Part shown: one piece after another, positions 25,816-37,351 of the stretch
Numbering within the stretch: the first letter of the stretch is position 1
Layout: each line of letters starts with the position of its first letter
Source: Paraburkholderia panacisoli
Lineage (GTDB): Bacteria > Pseudomonadota > Gammaproteobacteria > Burkholderiales > Burkholderiaceae
Reading direction: 5' to 3'
DNA: 64,000 nucleotides
NCBI RefSeq assembly: GCF_008369935.1
Contig: NZ_VTUZ01000012.1
Coordinates: 1-64,000 of the forward strand
The notes under the pieces: generated by a model
The model's database searches: none
The model's input: the letters and a program-made list of their open reading frames with translations, nothing else
Told to the model about the DNA's origin: nothing
Position numbers and translations under genes: made by a program

Positions 25816-28170
25816 ATGAACCCATCCCGCTTCGCCGACCAGCGCGAGGTCAAACCTCGCCGCGATCCGGTCGTGACGCGCCGGCGGGCTCTGCTCGTCA
25901 TTCCCGCACTTGGCGTGCTGGTCCTGATCCTGCTTTGGACCGTGATCTTCGCGCGCCTGTCGGTTGAAAAAGAAGCGACTTATCGTGAAGCAATGGCCTC
26001 TGCTGCAATTCTCTCCGCAGCGCTGGAGCAGCACACGATCAAGGCAATTCACCAGGTCGACCAGATCACCCGTTTTGTCAAATACGAGTTCGAGAAAACG
26101 CCGGATCATTTCGATCTGTCCAGCACGGTCGAAAAAGGCGTCGTGCAAAGCGAGACTCTCGTGCAGGTTTCGTTGATCGATGAGCATGGCAAGCTGATCG
26201 CCAACACGGCCGAGCTCAATCCCAAACACATCGACCTGTCCGACCGCGAACACTTCAAGGTCCACGAACACGAGAACGACGACCAGCTGTTTATCAGCAA
26301 GCCGGTGCTCGGCCGTGTGTCCCGTCACTGGACCTTGCAGATGACGCGGCGTCTGAATCATCCGGACGGCTCGTTCGCGGGCGTCGTGGTGGTCTCCGAA
26401 GACCCCAGCTACTTCACCTCCGACTTCTACAACAACGCGGCGATCGGCCGCGAAGGCGTGATCGCGGTGATCTCGGACAACGGCACCGTGCTCGCGCGGC
26501 GCACCGGCAGCGCTGAAAAGGCCAACGGCACATTCTCGGCGAGCGGCTCGTATCCGAACTCGGAACACGTATCGGGCACCTATGTCGATTCGATCGACAA
26601 CGTCACGCGCATCGTCTCGTACCGGCACATCGATGGCTATCCGCTCGGCGTGCTGGTCGGTCTTTCGCAAGCCGAAGAATTCGCCGACTACAACCACACG
26701 CGCAACGTCTATCTGCTGATGGCAGGCTTCATCTCGCTGGCGATGCTGAGCTTCTTCGCGGTCGCGACCGGGTTGATCGGCAAACTGCTCGGACGCGAGC
26801 GCGAGATGACGCATCTGGTCGAATACGATCTGCTCACCGGCCTGCGCAATCGCTACGCGACGCTGCAATCGCTGCGGCACGACGTGGCGCAACCGGGCAA
26901 CCTCGGCCACCTCGCGATCCTCTTCATCGACCTCGACAACTTCAAGACCGTCAACGACACGCTCGGCCACAACGCCGGCGACATCGTGCTGCAAATGACG
27001 GCCTCGCGGCTCGCCACCGCGGTCGGCGACGGCGGTGCGTTAAGCCGCATCGGCGGCGACGAGTTCGTCGTCGTGATCAAGGGAGACGACGTCGAGAAGC
27101 GCGCGGTCACGCTGGCCGAGGCCGCCGCCGAAGCCTTCGCGAAACCCTTCGAAGTACGCGGCAGTTCGTTCGTACTGCATGCGAGCATCGGCATCGCGCT
27201 GTATTCGGTGGCCAACGAGAGCGAGATCGACCTGTTGAAGAAAGCCGACCTCGCGATGTACAGCGCGAAGGACGCGGGCAAGAACTGCTACCAGTTCTAT
27301 TCGCCGCACCTGTCGCATCGCGCGGATCATTTGATGAAGTGGGAGCAACAGCTGCGCGTGGCGCTCGCCGAAGGACAACTGTTTCTCGCCTATCAGCCGA
27401 AGATCGATCTGACCGCGCGCTGCATCACCGGCTTCGAGGCACTGGTGCGCTGGAATCATCCGCAGCACGGGCTGATTCCGGCAAACGAATTCATTCCGGT
27501 TGCCGAATCGACCGGCCTGATCGTGCCGATCGGCGACTTCGTGATCGACACCGCCTGCCGCCAACTGGCGCTCTGGCAACAACAGGGCTACGACACGTTG
27601 TCGCTCGCCGTGAACATCTCGGCGGTGCAGTTCTGGCGCGGCGATCTGTACGAAACCATCTCGCATGCGATCGAGGAAACCGGCATCTCCGCGCGCCGCC
27701 TCGAACTCGAAATCACCGAGACGGCAATGATGGAATATCCCGAACTGGTGTCGGAGAAAATCTTCGCGTTGAAGCGCCTCGGCGTGCGTATCGCGCTCGA
27801 CGACTTCGGCACCGGCTATTCGTCGCTGTCCTATCTGAACCGCTTTTCAGTGGACACGCTGAAGGTGGATCGTTCGTTCATCCAGGCAATTCCCGGCGAC
27901 CGCAGCGTCTGCGTGATGGTCACCGCAATCGTCAATCTGGCGCGTTCGCTCGGACTGACGGTGGTGGTCGAAGGCACCGAAACCGAAGAGCAGATCGCAT
28001 GGCTCGCCGCGCTGGGTCATATCGAGGCGCAGGGTTTCCTGTTCTCGCGCCCGGTGCCGGTGGAAGCGATCCCCGCGCTGCTCGAACGCTTCGGCGTATG
28101 CGGGATGACGGGCCGCCGCGCTGCGCACGAAACCGACCGCACCAGTAGCGTCTCCAGCACTAACGACTAG
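25816..28170 (+). CDS. Membrane-bound GGDEF-EAL protein with periplasmic Cache-type sensor
   Basis: A 784-residue c-di-GMP enzyme. A membrane segment at ~25-48 and a second at ~298-320 bracket a periplasmic dCache-like sensor (HIDLSDREHFKVHE, PVLGRVSRHWTLQMTRR, DGSFAGVVVVSEDPSYF). The GGDEF motif (413-417) is intact, but no RxxD I-site precedes it; the EAL domain has EALVRWNHP (541-549), LEITETAMME and DDFGTGYSSL, so both activities look possible. The phosphodiesterase side probably dominates or is gated by the sensor. The ATG at 25816 puts the first membrane helix near the N-terminus; its ribosome site is weak. Confidence 0.92.
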   Translation: MNPSRFADQREVKPRRDPVVTRRRALLVIPALGVLVLILLWTVIFARLSVEKEATYREAMASAAILSAALEQHTIKAIHQVDQITRFVKYEFEKTPDHFDLSSTVEKGVVQSETLVQVSLIDEHGKLIANTAELNPKHIDLSDREHFKVHEHENDDQLFISKPVLGRVSRHWTLQMTRRLNHPDGSFAGVVVVSEDPSYFTSDFYNNAAIGREGVIAVISDNGTVLARRTGSAEKANGTFSASGSYPNSEHVSGTYVDSIDNVTRIVSYRHIDGYPLGVLVGLSQAEEFADYNHTRNVYLLMAGFISLAMLSFFAVATGLIGKLLGREREMTHLVEYDLLTGLRNRYATLQSLRHDVAQPGNLGHLAILFIDLDNFKTVNDTLGHNAGDIVLQMTASRLATAVGDGGALSRIGGDEFVVVIKGDDVEKRAVTLAEAAAEAFAKPFEVRGSSFVLHASIGIALYSVANESEIDLLKKADLAMYSAKDAGKNCYQFYSPHLSHRADHLMKWEQQLRVALAEGQLFLAYQPKIDLTARCITGFEALVRWNHPQHGLIPANEFIPVAESTGLIVPIGDFVIDTACRQLALWQQQGYDTLSLAVNISAVQFWRGDLYETISHAIEETGISARRLELEITETAMMEYPELVSEKIFALKRLGVRIALDDFGTGYSSLSYLNRFSVDTLKVDRSFIQAIPGDRSVCVMVTAIVNLARSLGLTVVVEGTETEEQIAWLAALGHIEAQGFLFSRPVPVEAIPALLERFGVCGMTGRRAAHETDRTSSVSSTND

Positions 28171-28269
28171 CGCGGCCCCGCTCGCCATTGCGCCGGAAAA
28201 CCGGCTACATTCACGCTGTACTACGCCTCAGCGTGATGCCGGTCGCGAGCCGTGTGATCCCAGACACCA

Positions 28270-29523
28270 ATGATCCAGAAGACGGGCGCCCGCGTGCCGG
28301 GCCCCCGTGACGCCATGCAGACGATCACGAGCCAGGATGCTGTCAGACGAGGGGAACGGGAACCGCTATGGACGCTGTTTCGGGTCGTGTTCGGCCTGTC
28401 GGCGTTGTCGTGGGGCGGCCTCGCGCTGATGGCGCAACTCGAACACCACTACGTCGAACGCGAGGGGCGGCTCTCGCGGGTCGCGTTCTCCGATCTGATC
28501 GCGCTGGCGTGGATGGTGCCCGGCCCGGTGGGATGCAACGTCGCCGTGCAACTGGGGCACGCGCTGCGCGGACGTTCCGGCGCATGGGTCTCGGGCATCG
28601 CCAGCGTGCTGCCCTTCTTCATGCTGATGACGCTGTTCGCGATCTTCTACCGCTCACCGCTCGTACACGTCGCCGCTTCGCAAACGCTGCTCAATCACTT
28701 CAGCGTGGTGCTGGCCACGCTGATCGCGATCACCTGGTACAAGCAGACGCGCGCGCTGGTGCGCGGCAGGCTCGAATGGATCGCAGCGGTGCTGGGTTGC
28801 GTGGCGCTCTTTTATGCGCACAGCGCCGCCGCTTATGTCGTGATGCTGGGCTCGGCCTTCGGCGCCGGATGGTTCGTGAGCCCGGTGCGCAACAGCCGCC
28901 TCGTGGTATCGCTGCGGCGCGGCGACTGGCAGATGCTGAGCGCGCTAGGTGTGTTGTTGCTGCTGTTCGCGCTGCCGTTGCCGCATCGCTATGAACTGGC
29001 GCTATTGTGGCCGCGCCTCGCCGGTGCCGGCATGACCTTGTTCGGCGGCGGATTCTCGGCGTTGCCGGTGCTCAAGACGCTGTTCGTCACGCCGGCGATC
29101 GGCATATCGGATAACGACTTCACGCTGGCATTTTCTCTGTCGCCGCTCTCGCCCGGACCGCTGTTGAACGTGGTGCCGTTCTTTGGCTACCTGGTGGACG
29201 GCTGGGCCGGCGCGGTGCTTGCGACGCTTGCGCTGTTCGTGCCGTCGGGCTGCCTCGTCGTGCTGGCGCAGCGGCATCTGCATCAGTTGAAGGCGAATCC
29301 GCGCTTCGAGCACGGCATGAGAGTTCTGCGTGCGATGACGACCGCATTCCTCGTGGTTGCGGTGCTGCGCATTGCCGCGCATGTGCCGTTCCAACCGGTT
29401 TATCTGCTGACCGCGCTGTTCTCCGCGACGTGCTTCGGCAAACTCAAGGTGCCGGTGTACATCGTGTATGGAACGGTGGCGGTGGTGTGCGGGCTGTGGC
29501 TGGCCTACGACGCGCTGCCTTGA
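28270..29523 (+). CDS. chrA: Chromate transporter (CHR) family protein
   Basis: A 417-residue membrane protein with two homologous CHR halves. The first has LFRVVFGLSALSWGGLALMA and LAWMVPGPVGCNVAVQLGHA; the second has GAGMTLFGGGFSALPVLKTL and SLSPLSPGPLLNVVPFFGYL. ChrA proteins export chromate (or sulfate) from the cell. In canonical members the N-half reads FGG and PGP; here SWGG and PGP, so the family is clear but the substrate is not proven. The start may instead be Met16 at 28315; neither has a strong ribosome site. No chrB regulator is nearby. Confidence 0.75.
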   Translation: MIQKTGARVPGPRDAMQTITSQDAVRRGEREPLWTLFRVVFGLSALSWGGLALMAQLEHHYVEREGRLSRVAFSDLIALAWMVPGPVGCNVAVQLGHALRGRSGAWVSGIASVLPFFMLMTLFAIFYRSPLVHVAASQTLLNHFSVVLATLIAITWYKQTRALVRGRLEWIAAVLGCVALFYAHSAAAYVVMLGSAFGAGWFVSPVRNSRLVVSLRRGDWQMLSALGVLLLLFALPLPHRYELALLWPRLAGAGMTLFGGGFSALPVLKTLFVTPAIGISDNDFTLAFSLSPLSPGPLLNVVPFFGYLVDGWAGAVLATLALFVPSGCLVVLAQRHLHQLKANPRFEHGMRVLRAMTTAFLVVAVLRIAAHVPFQPVYLLTALFSATCFGKLKVPVYIVYGTVAVVCGLWLAYDALP

Positions 29524-29613
29524 ATAGCAGCGGCATTGTGGCATTGGCAATGGCAGAGACAGCGGTAGCCAAAGCCAATGCGGCAATGGCACCGCCCCCG
29601 CAAAAACCCAGCC

Positions 29614-30072
29614 TCAGAACCCGCGCGACAGCACCGCGACGCCGACCGTCACGACGCCGAGCACGATATTGATCAGCACCAGACGCCGCACCGTGCCCAC
29701 CGCCCGCGCGCCGTCGGGCCATTTCTGCGCCTGCACTGCGCGGCGAATGCGCGGGAAAACAGCAAAGCGTATATGCCCGAAGATCAGCATCATCACGATG
29801 CCGAGGCCAGCCATGGCGTGCAACGGCCAAGTGGCGTGACCGCCGCCGAACTGCATCAGCAGAAAGCCGCCGGTCAAAAGAATCACCAGCACCGCCGCGG
29901 CGACCCAATTGAAGAAACGGCCGAACACCGACTCCCACAACGGCAGGCGCAATTGGGGCGAAAGATCGGCAATGGCCGGGCGCAAGCAGAAATGCGCGAA
30001 CACCATGCCGCCCACCCACACCGCAACCGCGAGCAGATGCAGAAAGAGCGCGAGTTCGATAGCCTTGATCAT
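29614..30072 (-). CDS. CopD-like four-helix inner membrane protein
   Basis: A 152-residue protein with four hydrophobic segments: ALFLHLLAVAVWVGGMVFAH, VAAAVLVILLTGGFLLMQFG, PLHAMAGLGIVMMLIFGHIR and LVLINIVLGVVTVGVAVLSR. The His residues in helices 1-3 (HLLAVAVWVGG, FAHF, HAM, GHIR) resemble the heme- or copper-binding pattern of CopD/DUF-type proteins. A role in copper handling or as a membrane cytochrome b-like protein is inferred. It is a single gene convergent with chrA. Confidence 0.72.
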   Translation of the reverse strand: MIKAIELALFLHLLAVAVWVGGMVFAHFCLRPAIADLSPQLRLPLWESVFGRFFNWVAAAVLVILLTGGFLLMQFGGGHATWPLHAMAGLGIVMMLIFGHIRFAVFPRIRRAVQAQKWPDGARAVGTVRRLVLINIVLGVVTVGVAVLSRGF

Positions 30073-30339
30073 GTTGTTTTCCTCTCCCGACGACGCCGCA
30101 CCGCCTGGGCGATTGCTATTGGTTGGCAGCGGCTGTTGAGCGCGTTCGACCGCGCACTGTGCACGCAGTTCCGGACGCCCGCGACTTTCCCGTCGATTTT
30201 TAGTTGTTATTGCAGCGCGCCCGATGCCGCGACGCCGCCGCCCCCCGCTCTGTTACTACACGCCACGCTCTTGATCGACCGCGCATGACGAGCGCCTTGC
30301 ATGCTATCAGACGCTCGCCGCGCACCAGCATCAATTTTG

Positions 30340-32664
30340 TCAGGCCGCCAGCACCGGACGCATGCCGTCGAGCTTCATCTTGCTCTCCGGCGCACGGCCC
30401 TTGCGCGCGCGCTTGCCGACATGCGGCGCGAGCGCGGCGCCGCTCAGCTTCTCTTCGTCCACGCGGCCGCCGCGGCGGGTGCCGATCAGCATCACGCCCG
30501 CGTGGTTGATCGCCAGCGCCTGCAGCAGGGTTTCATTGTCGTCGAGCGCCATCAGCGTGACGCCGCGTCCACCGCCCGAGAGCGTCTTCATCTCGTCGAG
30601 GCCGAACACTAGCAAACGCCCACCCGACGACAGACACGCGATCTGCGCGGCGCCGGGCAGCATCGGCATCGGCGCGAGCGGCGCGGCGCCGGCGTCGATT
30701 GTCATGAACGATTTGCCGGCCTTCACGCGGCTCACCATGTCGCCGACCTTCGCGATAAAGCCAAAACCGTTGCTCGACGCGAGCAGCAACGCCTGATCCG
30801 CCGAGGCCGCGTAGTAGTGCATCAGGTGGCTGCCCGACTCCAGTTCGATCAGCGACGTGACCGGCACTCCGTCGCCACGCCCGCCCGGCAGCAAGGCCAC
30901 CGCCACCGAATAGACGCGCCCATTGCTGCCCCACGCGACCAGCGTGTCCGGCGTGCGGCACTGAAACGCCGCGTACAAGCCGTCGCCGGCCTTGAACGTG
31001 AAGCCCGCCGTATCGAGCCCATGGCCCTTCAACGCGCGCACCCAGCCCTTCTGCGACACCACCACCGTGACCGGTTCGTCGACCACGCGCGCCTCGAACG
31101 TCGCGCGCTTTTCCTGCTGGATCAGCGTGCGGCGCTCGTCGCCGTATTGCTTCGCGTCGCCCTCGATTTCCTTGATGAGCAGACGCTTCATCGCCGATTC
31201 GCTGCCGAGCAGTTCTTCGAGCTTGGCTTTCTCGTCGCGCAGCTCGGCCAGTTCCTTCTCGATCTTGATCTTTTCGAGCCGCGCCAACTGACGCAGACGA
31301 ATTTCAAGAATGTCCTCGGCCTGGCGATCGGACAGCCCGAACGCGGCCATCAACGCCACCTTCGGCTCGTCCGACTCGCGAATGATGCGGATGACTTCGT
31401 CGATATTCAAAAAGACGATCATCCGGCCTTCGAGGATGTGAATCCGGTCGTCGACCTTCGACAGACGATGACGCGTGCGGCGCGTGACCGTGGCGAAGCG
31501 GAACGCGATCCACTCGTGCAGGATTTCGCTCAAGCCCTTCTGACGCGGCCGGCCGTCGCCGCCGACCATCACCATGTTCAGCGACGCGTTCGACTCCAGG
31601 CTCGTATGCGCGAGCAGCGAATTGACGAACTCGGTCTGATCGATGCGGCTCGACTTCGGCTCGAACACGAGACGCACCGGCGCGTCCTTGCCGGACTCGT
31701 CGCGCACCGCGTCGAGCAGCCCCAGCATGGTCTGCTTGGTCTGCAACTGCTCGGGCGTCAGCGTCTTCTTGCCGAGCTTGATCTTCGGATTGGTCTGCTC
31801 TTCGATTTCCTCGAGCACCTTCTGCGCGGCCGTATTCGGCGGCAGTTCGGTGATCACCAGTTGCCACTGGCCGCGCGCGAGGTCTTCGATCTTCCAGCGC
31901 GCGCGCACTTTCAGACTGCCGCGGCCGGTTTCGTACGCCGCGGAGATTTCCGCCTCGCTCGAAATGATCTGGCCGCCGCCGGGGAAGTCCGGCCCCGGAA
32001 CGTACTGCATCAACTCGGCATGCGGCAGCTTCGGATTGCGAATCAGCGCGACCGCCGCAGCCGCGACTTCGCGCAGATTGTGCGACGGGATTTCCGTCGC
32101 CAGCCCGACCGCGATGCCCGACGCGCCGTTCAGCAGCACGAACGGCAAGCGCGCCGGCAGCACCTTCGGCTCCTGGAACGAACCGTCGTAGTTCGCCATG
32201 AAATCGACCGTGCCCTGGTCGATTTCACTGAGCAGCAGTTTCGCGATCGGCGTAAGACGCGCTTCCGTGTACCGCATGGCCGCCGCGCCGTCGCCGTCGC
32301 GCGAGCCGAAGTTGCCCTGGCCGTCGATCAGCGGATAGCGCATCGAAAAGTCCTGCGCGAGACGCACCAGCGCGTCGTACGCCGACTGATCGCCGTGCGG
32401 GTGATACTTGCCCAGCACGTCGCCGACCACGCGCGCCGACTTGACCGGCTTCGCGTTGTCGGCGAGACCCATCTCGTTCATCGCGAACAGGATGCGGCGC
32501 TGCACCGGCTTCTGGCCGTCGCAAACGTCGGGCAGCGCGCGGCCCTTGACCACGCTGACCGCGTATTCGAGGTACGCGCGTTCCGCGTAGTTGCCGAGCG
32601 TCAGAAAGTCGCCTTCCGGGGGCGGCGGCTCGGTGAAAAGGTCGAGAGTGTTATCGTCGTCCAT
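30340..32664 (-). CDS. parC: DNA topoisomerase IV subunit A
   Basis: A 774-residue type II topoisomerase subunit that cleaves and rejoins DNA to decatenate chromosomes. The catalytic Tyr is Tyr132 in AAMRYTEARL; the head has LPDVCDGQKPVQRRILFAM (44-62) and GKYHPHGDQSAYDALVR (85-101); the C-terminal region has beta-propeller blades such as GRGVTLMAL. The quinolone-determining region carries Gln93 and Asp97 where E. coli ParC has Ser80 and Glu84. It is 60 bp downstream of parE, in one operon. Length and the lack of a full six-blade GyrA-type tail distinguish it from gyrA. Confidence 0.95.
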   Translation of the reverse strand: MDDDNTLDLFTEPPPPEGDFLTLGNYAERAYLEYAVSVVKGRALPDVCDGQKPVQRRILFAMNEMGLADNAKPVKSARVVGDVLGKYHPHGDQSAYDALVRLAQDFSMRYPLIDGQGNFGSRDGDGAAAMRYTEARLTPIAKLLLSEIDQGTVDFMANYDGSFQEPKVLPARLPFVLLNGASGIAVGLATEIPSHNLREVAAAAVALIRNPKLPHAELMQYVPGPDFPGGGQIISSEAEISAAYETGRGSLKVRARWKIEDLARGQWQLVITELPPNTAAQKVLEEIEEQTNPKIKLGKKTLTPEQLQTKQTMLGLLDAVRDESGKDAPVRLVFEPKSSRIDQTEFVNSLLAHTSLESNASLNMVMVGGDGRPRQKGLSEILHEWIAFRFATVTRRTRHRLSKVDDRIHILEGRMIVFLNIDEVIRIIRESDEPKVALMAAFGLSDRQAEDILEIRLRQLARLEKIKIEKELAELRDEKAKLEELLGSESAMKRLLIKEIEGDAKQYGDERRTLIQQEKRATFEARVVDEPVTVVVSQKGWVRALKGHGLDTAGFTFKAGDGLYAAFQCRTPDTLVAWGSNGRVYSVAVALLPGGRGDGVPVTSLIELESGSHLMHYYAASADQALLLASSNGFGFIAKVGDMVSRVKAGKSFMTIDAGAAPLAPMPMLPGAAQIACLSSGGRLLVFGLDEMKTLSGGGRGVTLMALDDNETLLQALAINHAGVMLIGTRRGGRVDEEKLSGAALAPHVGKRARKGRAPESKMKLDGMRPVLAA

Positions 32665-32724
32665 CTAGATTCCGTATCCGTGTTTGGCTTGAAGTGTGTG
32701 CAGAGGCAGAGCGCGATGGCGCGC

Positions 32725-34710
32725 TCAGATGTCCGCTTCCACCTCGTTGCCCTTTTCTTCCAGCCAGCTGCGCCGCGACGCCGCTTCACCCTTGCCCATC
32801 AGCATCGTCATGCGCGCGACCGTGGCGTCGTAGTCGAGCTCGCCCAGCGCGACCGGCTGCAAGCGCCGCGTGTCGGGGTTCATCGTGGTGTCCCACAGTT
32901 GCTCCGCGCTCATTTCGCCGAGGCCCTTGAAGCGGCTGATCGACCATTGCGTGTCGCGCACGCCGTCCTTGCTCAGCTTGTCGAGAATCGCTTCGAGTTC
33001 GCCTTCGTCGAGCGCGTACAGCTTCTGCGCCGGCTTCTTGCCACGCGCGGGCGCGTCGACGCGAAAGAGCGGCGGACGCGCCACGCACACATGGCCGCGC
33101 TCGATCAGTTGCGGGAAATGTTTGAAGAACAGCGTGAGCAGCAACACCTGGATGTGCGAGCCGTCGACGTCCGCGTCCGACAGAATGCAGATCTTGCCGT
33201 AACGCAGATTCGACAGGTCGACCTTGTCGTCCGGGCTGTGCGGATCGACGCCGATCGCCACCGAGATGTCGTGCACCTCGTTATTCGCGAACAGGCGGTC
33301 GCGCTCGGTTTCCCACGTGTTCAGCACCTTGCCGCGCAGCGGCAGGATCGCCTGGTATTCCTTGTCGCGGCCCATCTTCGCGGAGCCGCCCGCCGAGTCG
33401 CCCTCGACGAGGAACAGTTCGTTGCGGCCGATTTCCGTCGACTCGCAATCGGTCAGCTTGCCCGGCAGGACGGCGACGCCCGAGCTCTTGCGCTTCTCGA
33501 CCTTCTGCCCGGCGCGGGTGCGCGCCTGCGCCTGCTTGATGACCAGGTCCGCGAGTTTCTTGCCGTGCTCGACGTGCTGATTGAGCCACAGCTCGAGCGC
33601 CGGCCGCGCGAACGACGACACCAGCTTGACCGCGTCGCGGCTATTCAACCGCTCCTTGATCTGCCCTTGGAATTGCGGATCGAGCACCTTCGCCGACAGC
33701 ACGAACGACACGCGCGCGAACACGTCTTCCGCGAGCAGCTTCACGCCCTTCGGCTGCAGGTTGTGCAACTCGACGAAGCTCTTGACCGCCTGATACAGAC
33801 CGTCGCGCAAACCCGACTCATGCGTGCCGCCCGCGGGCGTCGGAATCAGGTTCACGTACGACTCGCGCATCAGCGTGCCTTCCTCGCTCCACGCGACCAC
33901 CCAGGCGGCGCCCTCGCCTTCGGCAAACGTCTCTTCGCTCGCGCGCGAGTTTTCGACGTAACGCTCCCCCTCGAAGAGCGGAATCAGCAGGTCGCTGCCG
34001 TTCATCCCTTCGAGCAGATAGCCGCGCAGGCCGTCCTCGTACTTCCAGCTTTGCTGCTCGCCGGTTTTCTCGTTGATCAGCGTGACTTCGACGCCCGGCA
34101 GCAACACCGCTTTCGAGCGCAGCAGACGTTGCAGTTCGCCGAGCGGCAGGTTCGGCGAGTCGAAGTATTTCGGGTCGGCCCACGCGGTGACGCGCGTGCC
34201 GGATTTCTTGTCGCCCTTCGCGGCGGCCCGCACTTCGAGCTGCTTCGCGACGTTGCCGTGGGCGAAGCTCAGTTCGGCGATCTTACCGTCGCGCCAGACG
34301 GTGACGTCGAGGCGCGTGGACAGCGCGTTGGTGACCGACACGCCGACGCCGTGCAAGCCGCCCGAGAACGTGTATGCGCCGCCGGCGGCCTTGTCGAACT
34401 TGCCGCCCGCGTGCAGGCGCGTGAACACGATCTCGACGACCGGCACGCCCTCTTCCGGATGCAGGCCGAACGGAATGCCGCGGCCGTCGTCTTCGACCGA
34501 AACCGAATGGTCCGCGTGCAGCGTGACCGTGATTTGCCGGCCGTAGCCGCCGAGGGCTTCGTCCGACGCGTTGTCGATAACTTCCTGAATGATGTGCAGC
34601 GGATTCTCGGTGCGGGTGTACATCCCGGGCCGTTGCTTGACCGGCTCCAGGCCCTTCAACACCTTGATCGACGCTTCGCTATACGCGGCGTTTGGCTTTT
34701 TCGTAGACAT
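32725..34710 (-). CDS. parE: DNA topoisomerase IV subunit B (ATPase)
   Basis: A 661-residue subunit. The GHKL ATPase shows VIDNASDEALGGYG, DDGRGIPFGLHPEEG and GGLHGVGVSVTNALS; the Toprim domain has LFLVEGDSAGGSAKMGRD and ILSDADVDGSHIQVLLL; the C-terminus ends RRSWLEEKGNEVEADI. It drives strand passage with ATP together with ParC. The start MSTKKPNAAYSEASIKVLKGLEPV is the usual beginning. The parE-parC order on one strand is standard in betaproteobacteria. Palindromic DnaA-box-like elements lie just upstream. Confidence 0.96.
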   Translation of the reverse strand: MSTKKPNAAYSEASIKVLKGLEPVKQRPGMYTRTENPLHIIQEVIDNASDEALGGYGRQITVTLHADHSVSVEDDGRGIPFGLHPEEGVPVVEIVFTRLHAGGKFDKAAGGAYTFSGGLHGVGVSVTNALSTRLDVTVWRDGKIAELSFAHGNVAKQLEVRAAAKGDKKSGTRVTAWADPKYFDSPNLPLGELQRLLRSKAVLLPGVEVTLINEKTGEQQSWKYEDGLRGYLLEGMNGSDLLIPLFEGERYVENSRASEETFAEGEGAAWVVAWSEEGTLMRESYVNLIPTPAGGTHESGLRDGLYQAVKSFVELHNLQPKGVKLLAEDVFARVSFVLSAKVLDPQFQGQIKERLNSRDAVKLVSSFARPALELWLNQHVEHGKKLADLVIKQAQARTRAGQKVEKRKSSGVAVLPGKLTDCESTEIGRNELFLVEGDSAGGSAKMGRDKEYQAILPLRGKVLNTWETERDRLFANNEVHDISVAIGVDPHSPDDKVDLSNLRYGKICILSDADVDGSHIQVLLLTLFFKHFPQLIERGHVCVARPPLFRVDAPARGKKPAQKLYALDEGELEAILDKLSKDGVRDTQWSISRFKGLGEMSAEQLWDTTMNPDTRRLQPVALGELDYDATVARMTMLMGKGEAASRRSWLEEKGNEVEADI

Positions 34711-35143
34711 GGTTGACTCGGGTGCGTCGGTTCATCGTTGTCCACAGGTCCTGTGGAAAGGTCCGTGGACAATGCGTTGAGTTTTCAAAAAAAGCGAAAC
34801 GAAACAACGGGGTTAGGTGGGGTGCCCGCAGTGCGGGCAGGCTGTTTTGTCGCGCGGCTTCCCGTTGGCGCGCCCGGCGGCGCTCACTGGCGCGACCAGG
34901 CCGGTGCGAACACAGGGGAAGCCTGTTCGCGGGGTATTTTACTGATTTCGATAACGGCGGCAATTGACCATTCGCGGGATTGGCCGTCTGGATGAGGTGC
35001 GGCGGGCGCTATGCACGGACTGGCGGCGTGAGGCGCGGCACGAATCGAAGCCTGCCGCGCCGCCGTGCTATCCGATACTTCGCGCAGCTTTTGTACCGCC
35101 TGGTGCAGCTTGCTGTCGCGGCGCGCCGAGCCCGCGCCGCGCT
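34711..35143. other. Intergenic region between parE and uup
   Basis: 433 bp with no gene. It holds nested palindromes next to parE (34738-34772) and a perfect GCCCGCA-G-TGCGGGC palindrome (34824-34838) followed at a short distance by GTTTTGT on the plus strand. There is no clear terminator for uup. Confidence 0.5.
34738..34772 (-). promoter_or_regulatory. Nested DnaA-box-like palindromes upstream of parE
   Basis: TTGTCCAC (34738-34745) is mirrored by GTGGACAA (34765-34772), and inside it CCACAGG-T-CCTGTGG (34742-34756) is a perfect palindrome. TTGTCCACA differs from the DnaA box TTATCCACA by one base. The array begins 27 bp from the parE start, where it could repress or time expression. Confidence 0.45.
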
Positions 35144-37084
<1,941 letters not shown>

Positions 37085-37351
37085 GGAGAATTGGAGAAGA
37101 CAGCGATGAGTCGGAACTGCCCATTGTACCGGGCGCGCGGCCGGGTGCCTGTATGCCGGAAGAGATAGGCCGAATGGCCGGCATGTGCGGCGCGCACGCG
37201 GTGGTGGTGAACGTCGGCGGCGGGCTCGGCGGCAGACTGGGGGCGAACCTCGGCGCGGCGTCGCTGCGAGCCGCTTGGGACGCCGGCTGGCCTATCGGAC
37301 GGCCGGCTGTCGCCGCGCGCCCCGGTCGGTCATCCAGGGCGGCGAGGCGGC

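Noticed and set aside
25219..25819. Open frames on both strands in the leader of the GGDEF-EAL gene
   Set aside because: No ribosome sites, no homology I can recognise, and they mirror each other as expected by chance.
30817..34716. A 1299-codon open frame antisense to parC and parE
   Set aside because: parC and parE are unambiguous on the other strand. In GC-rich DNA the antisense frame often stays open; the translation is Arg/Asp/His-rich with no motif.
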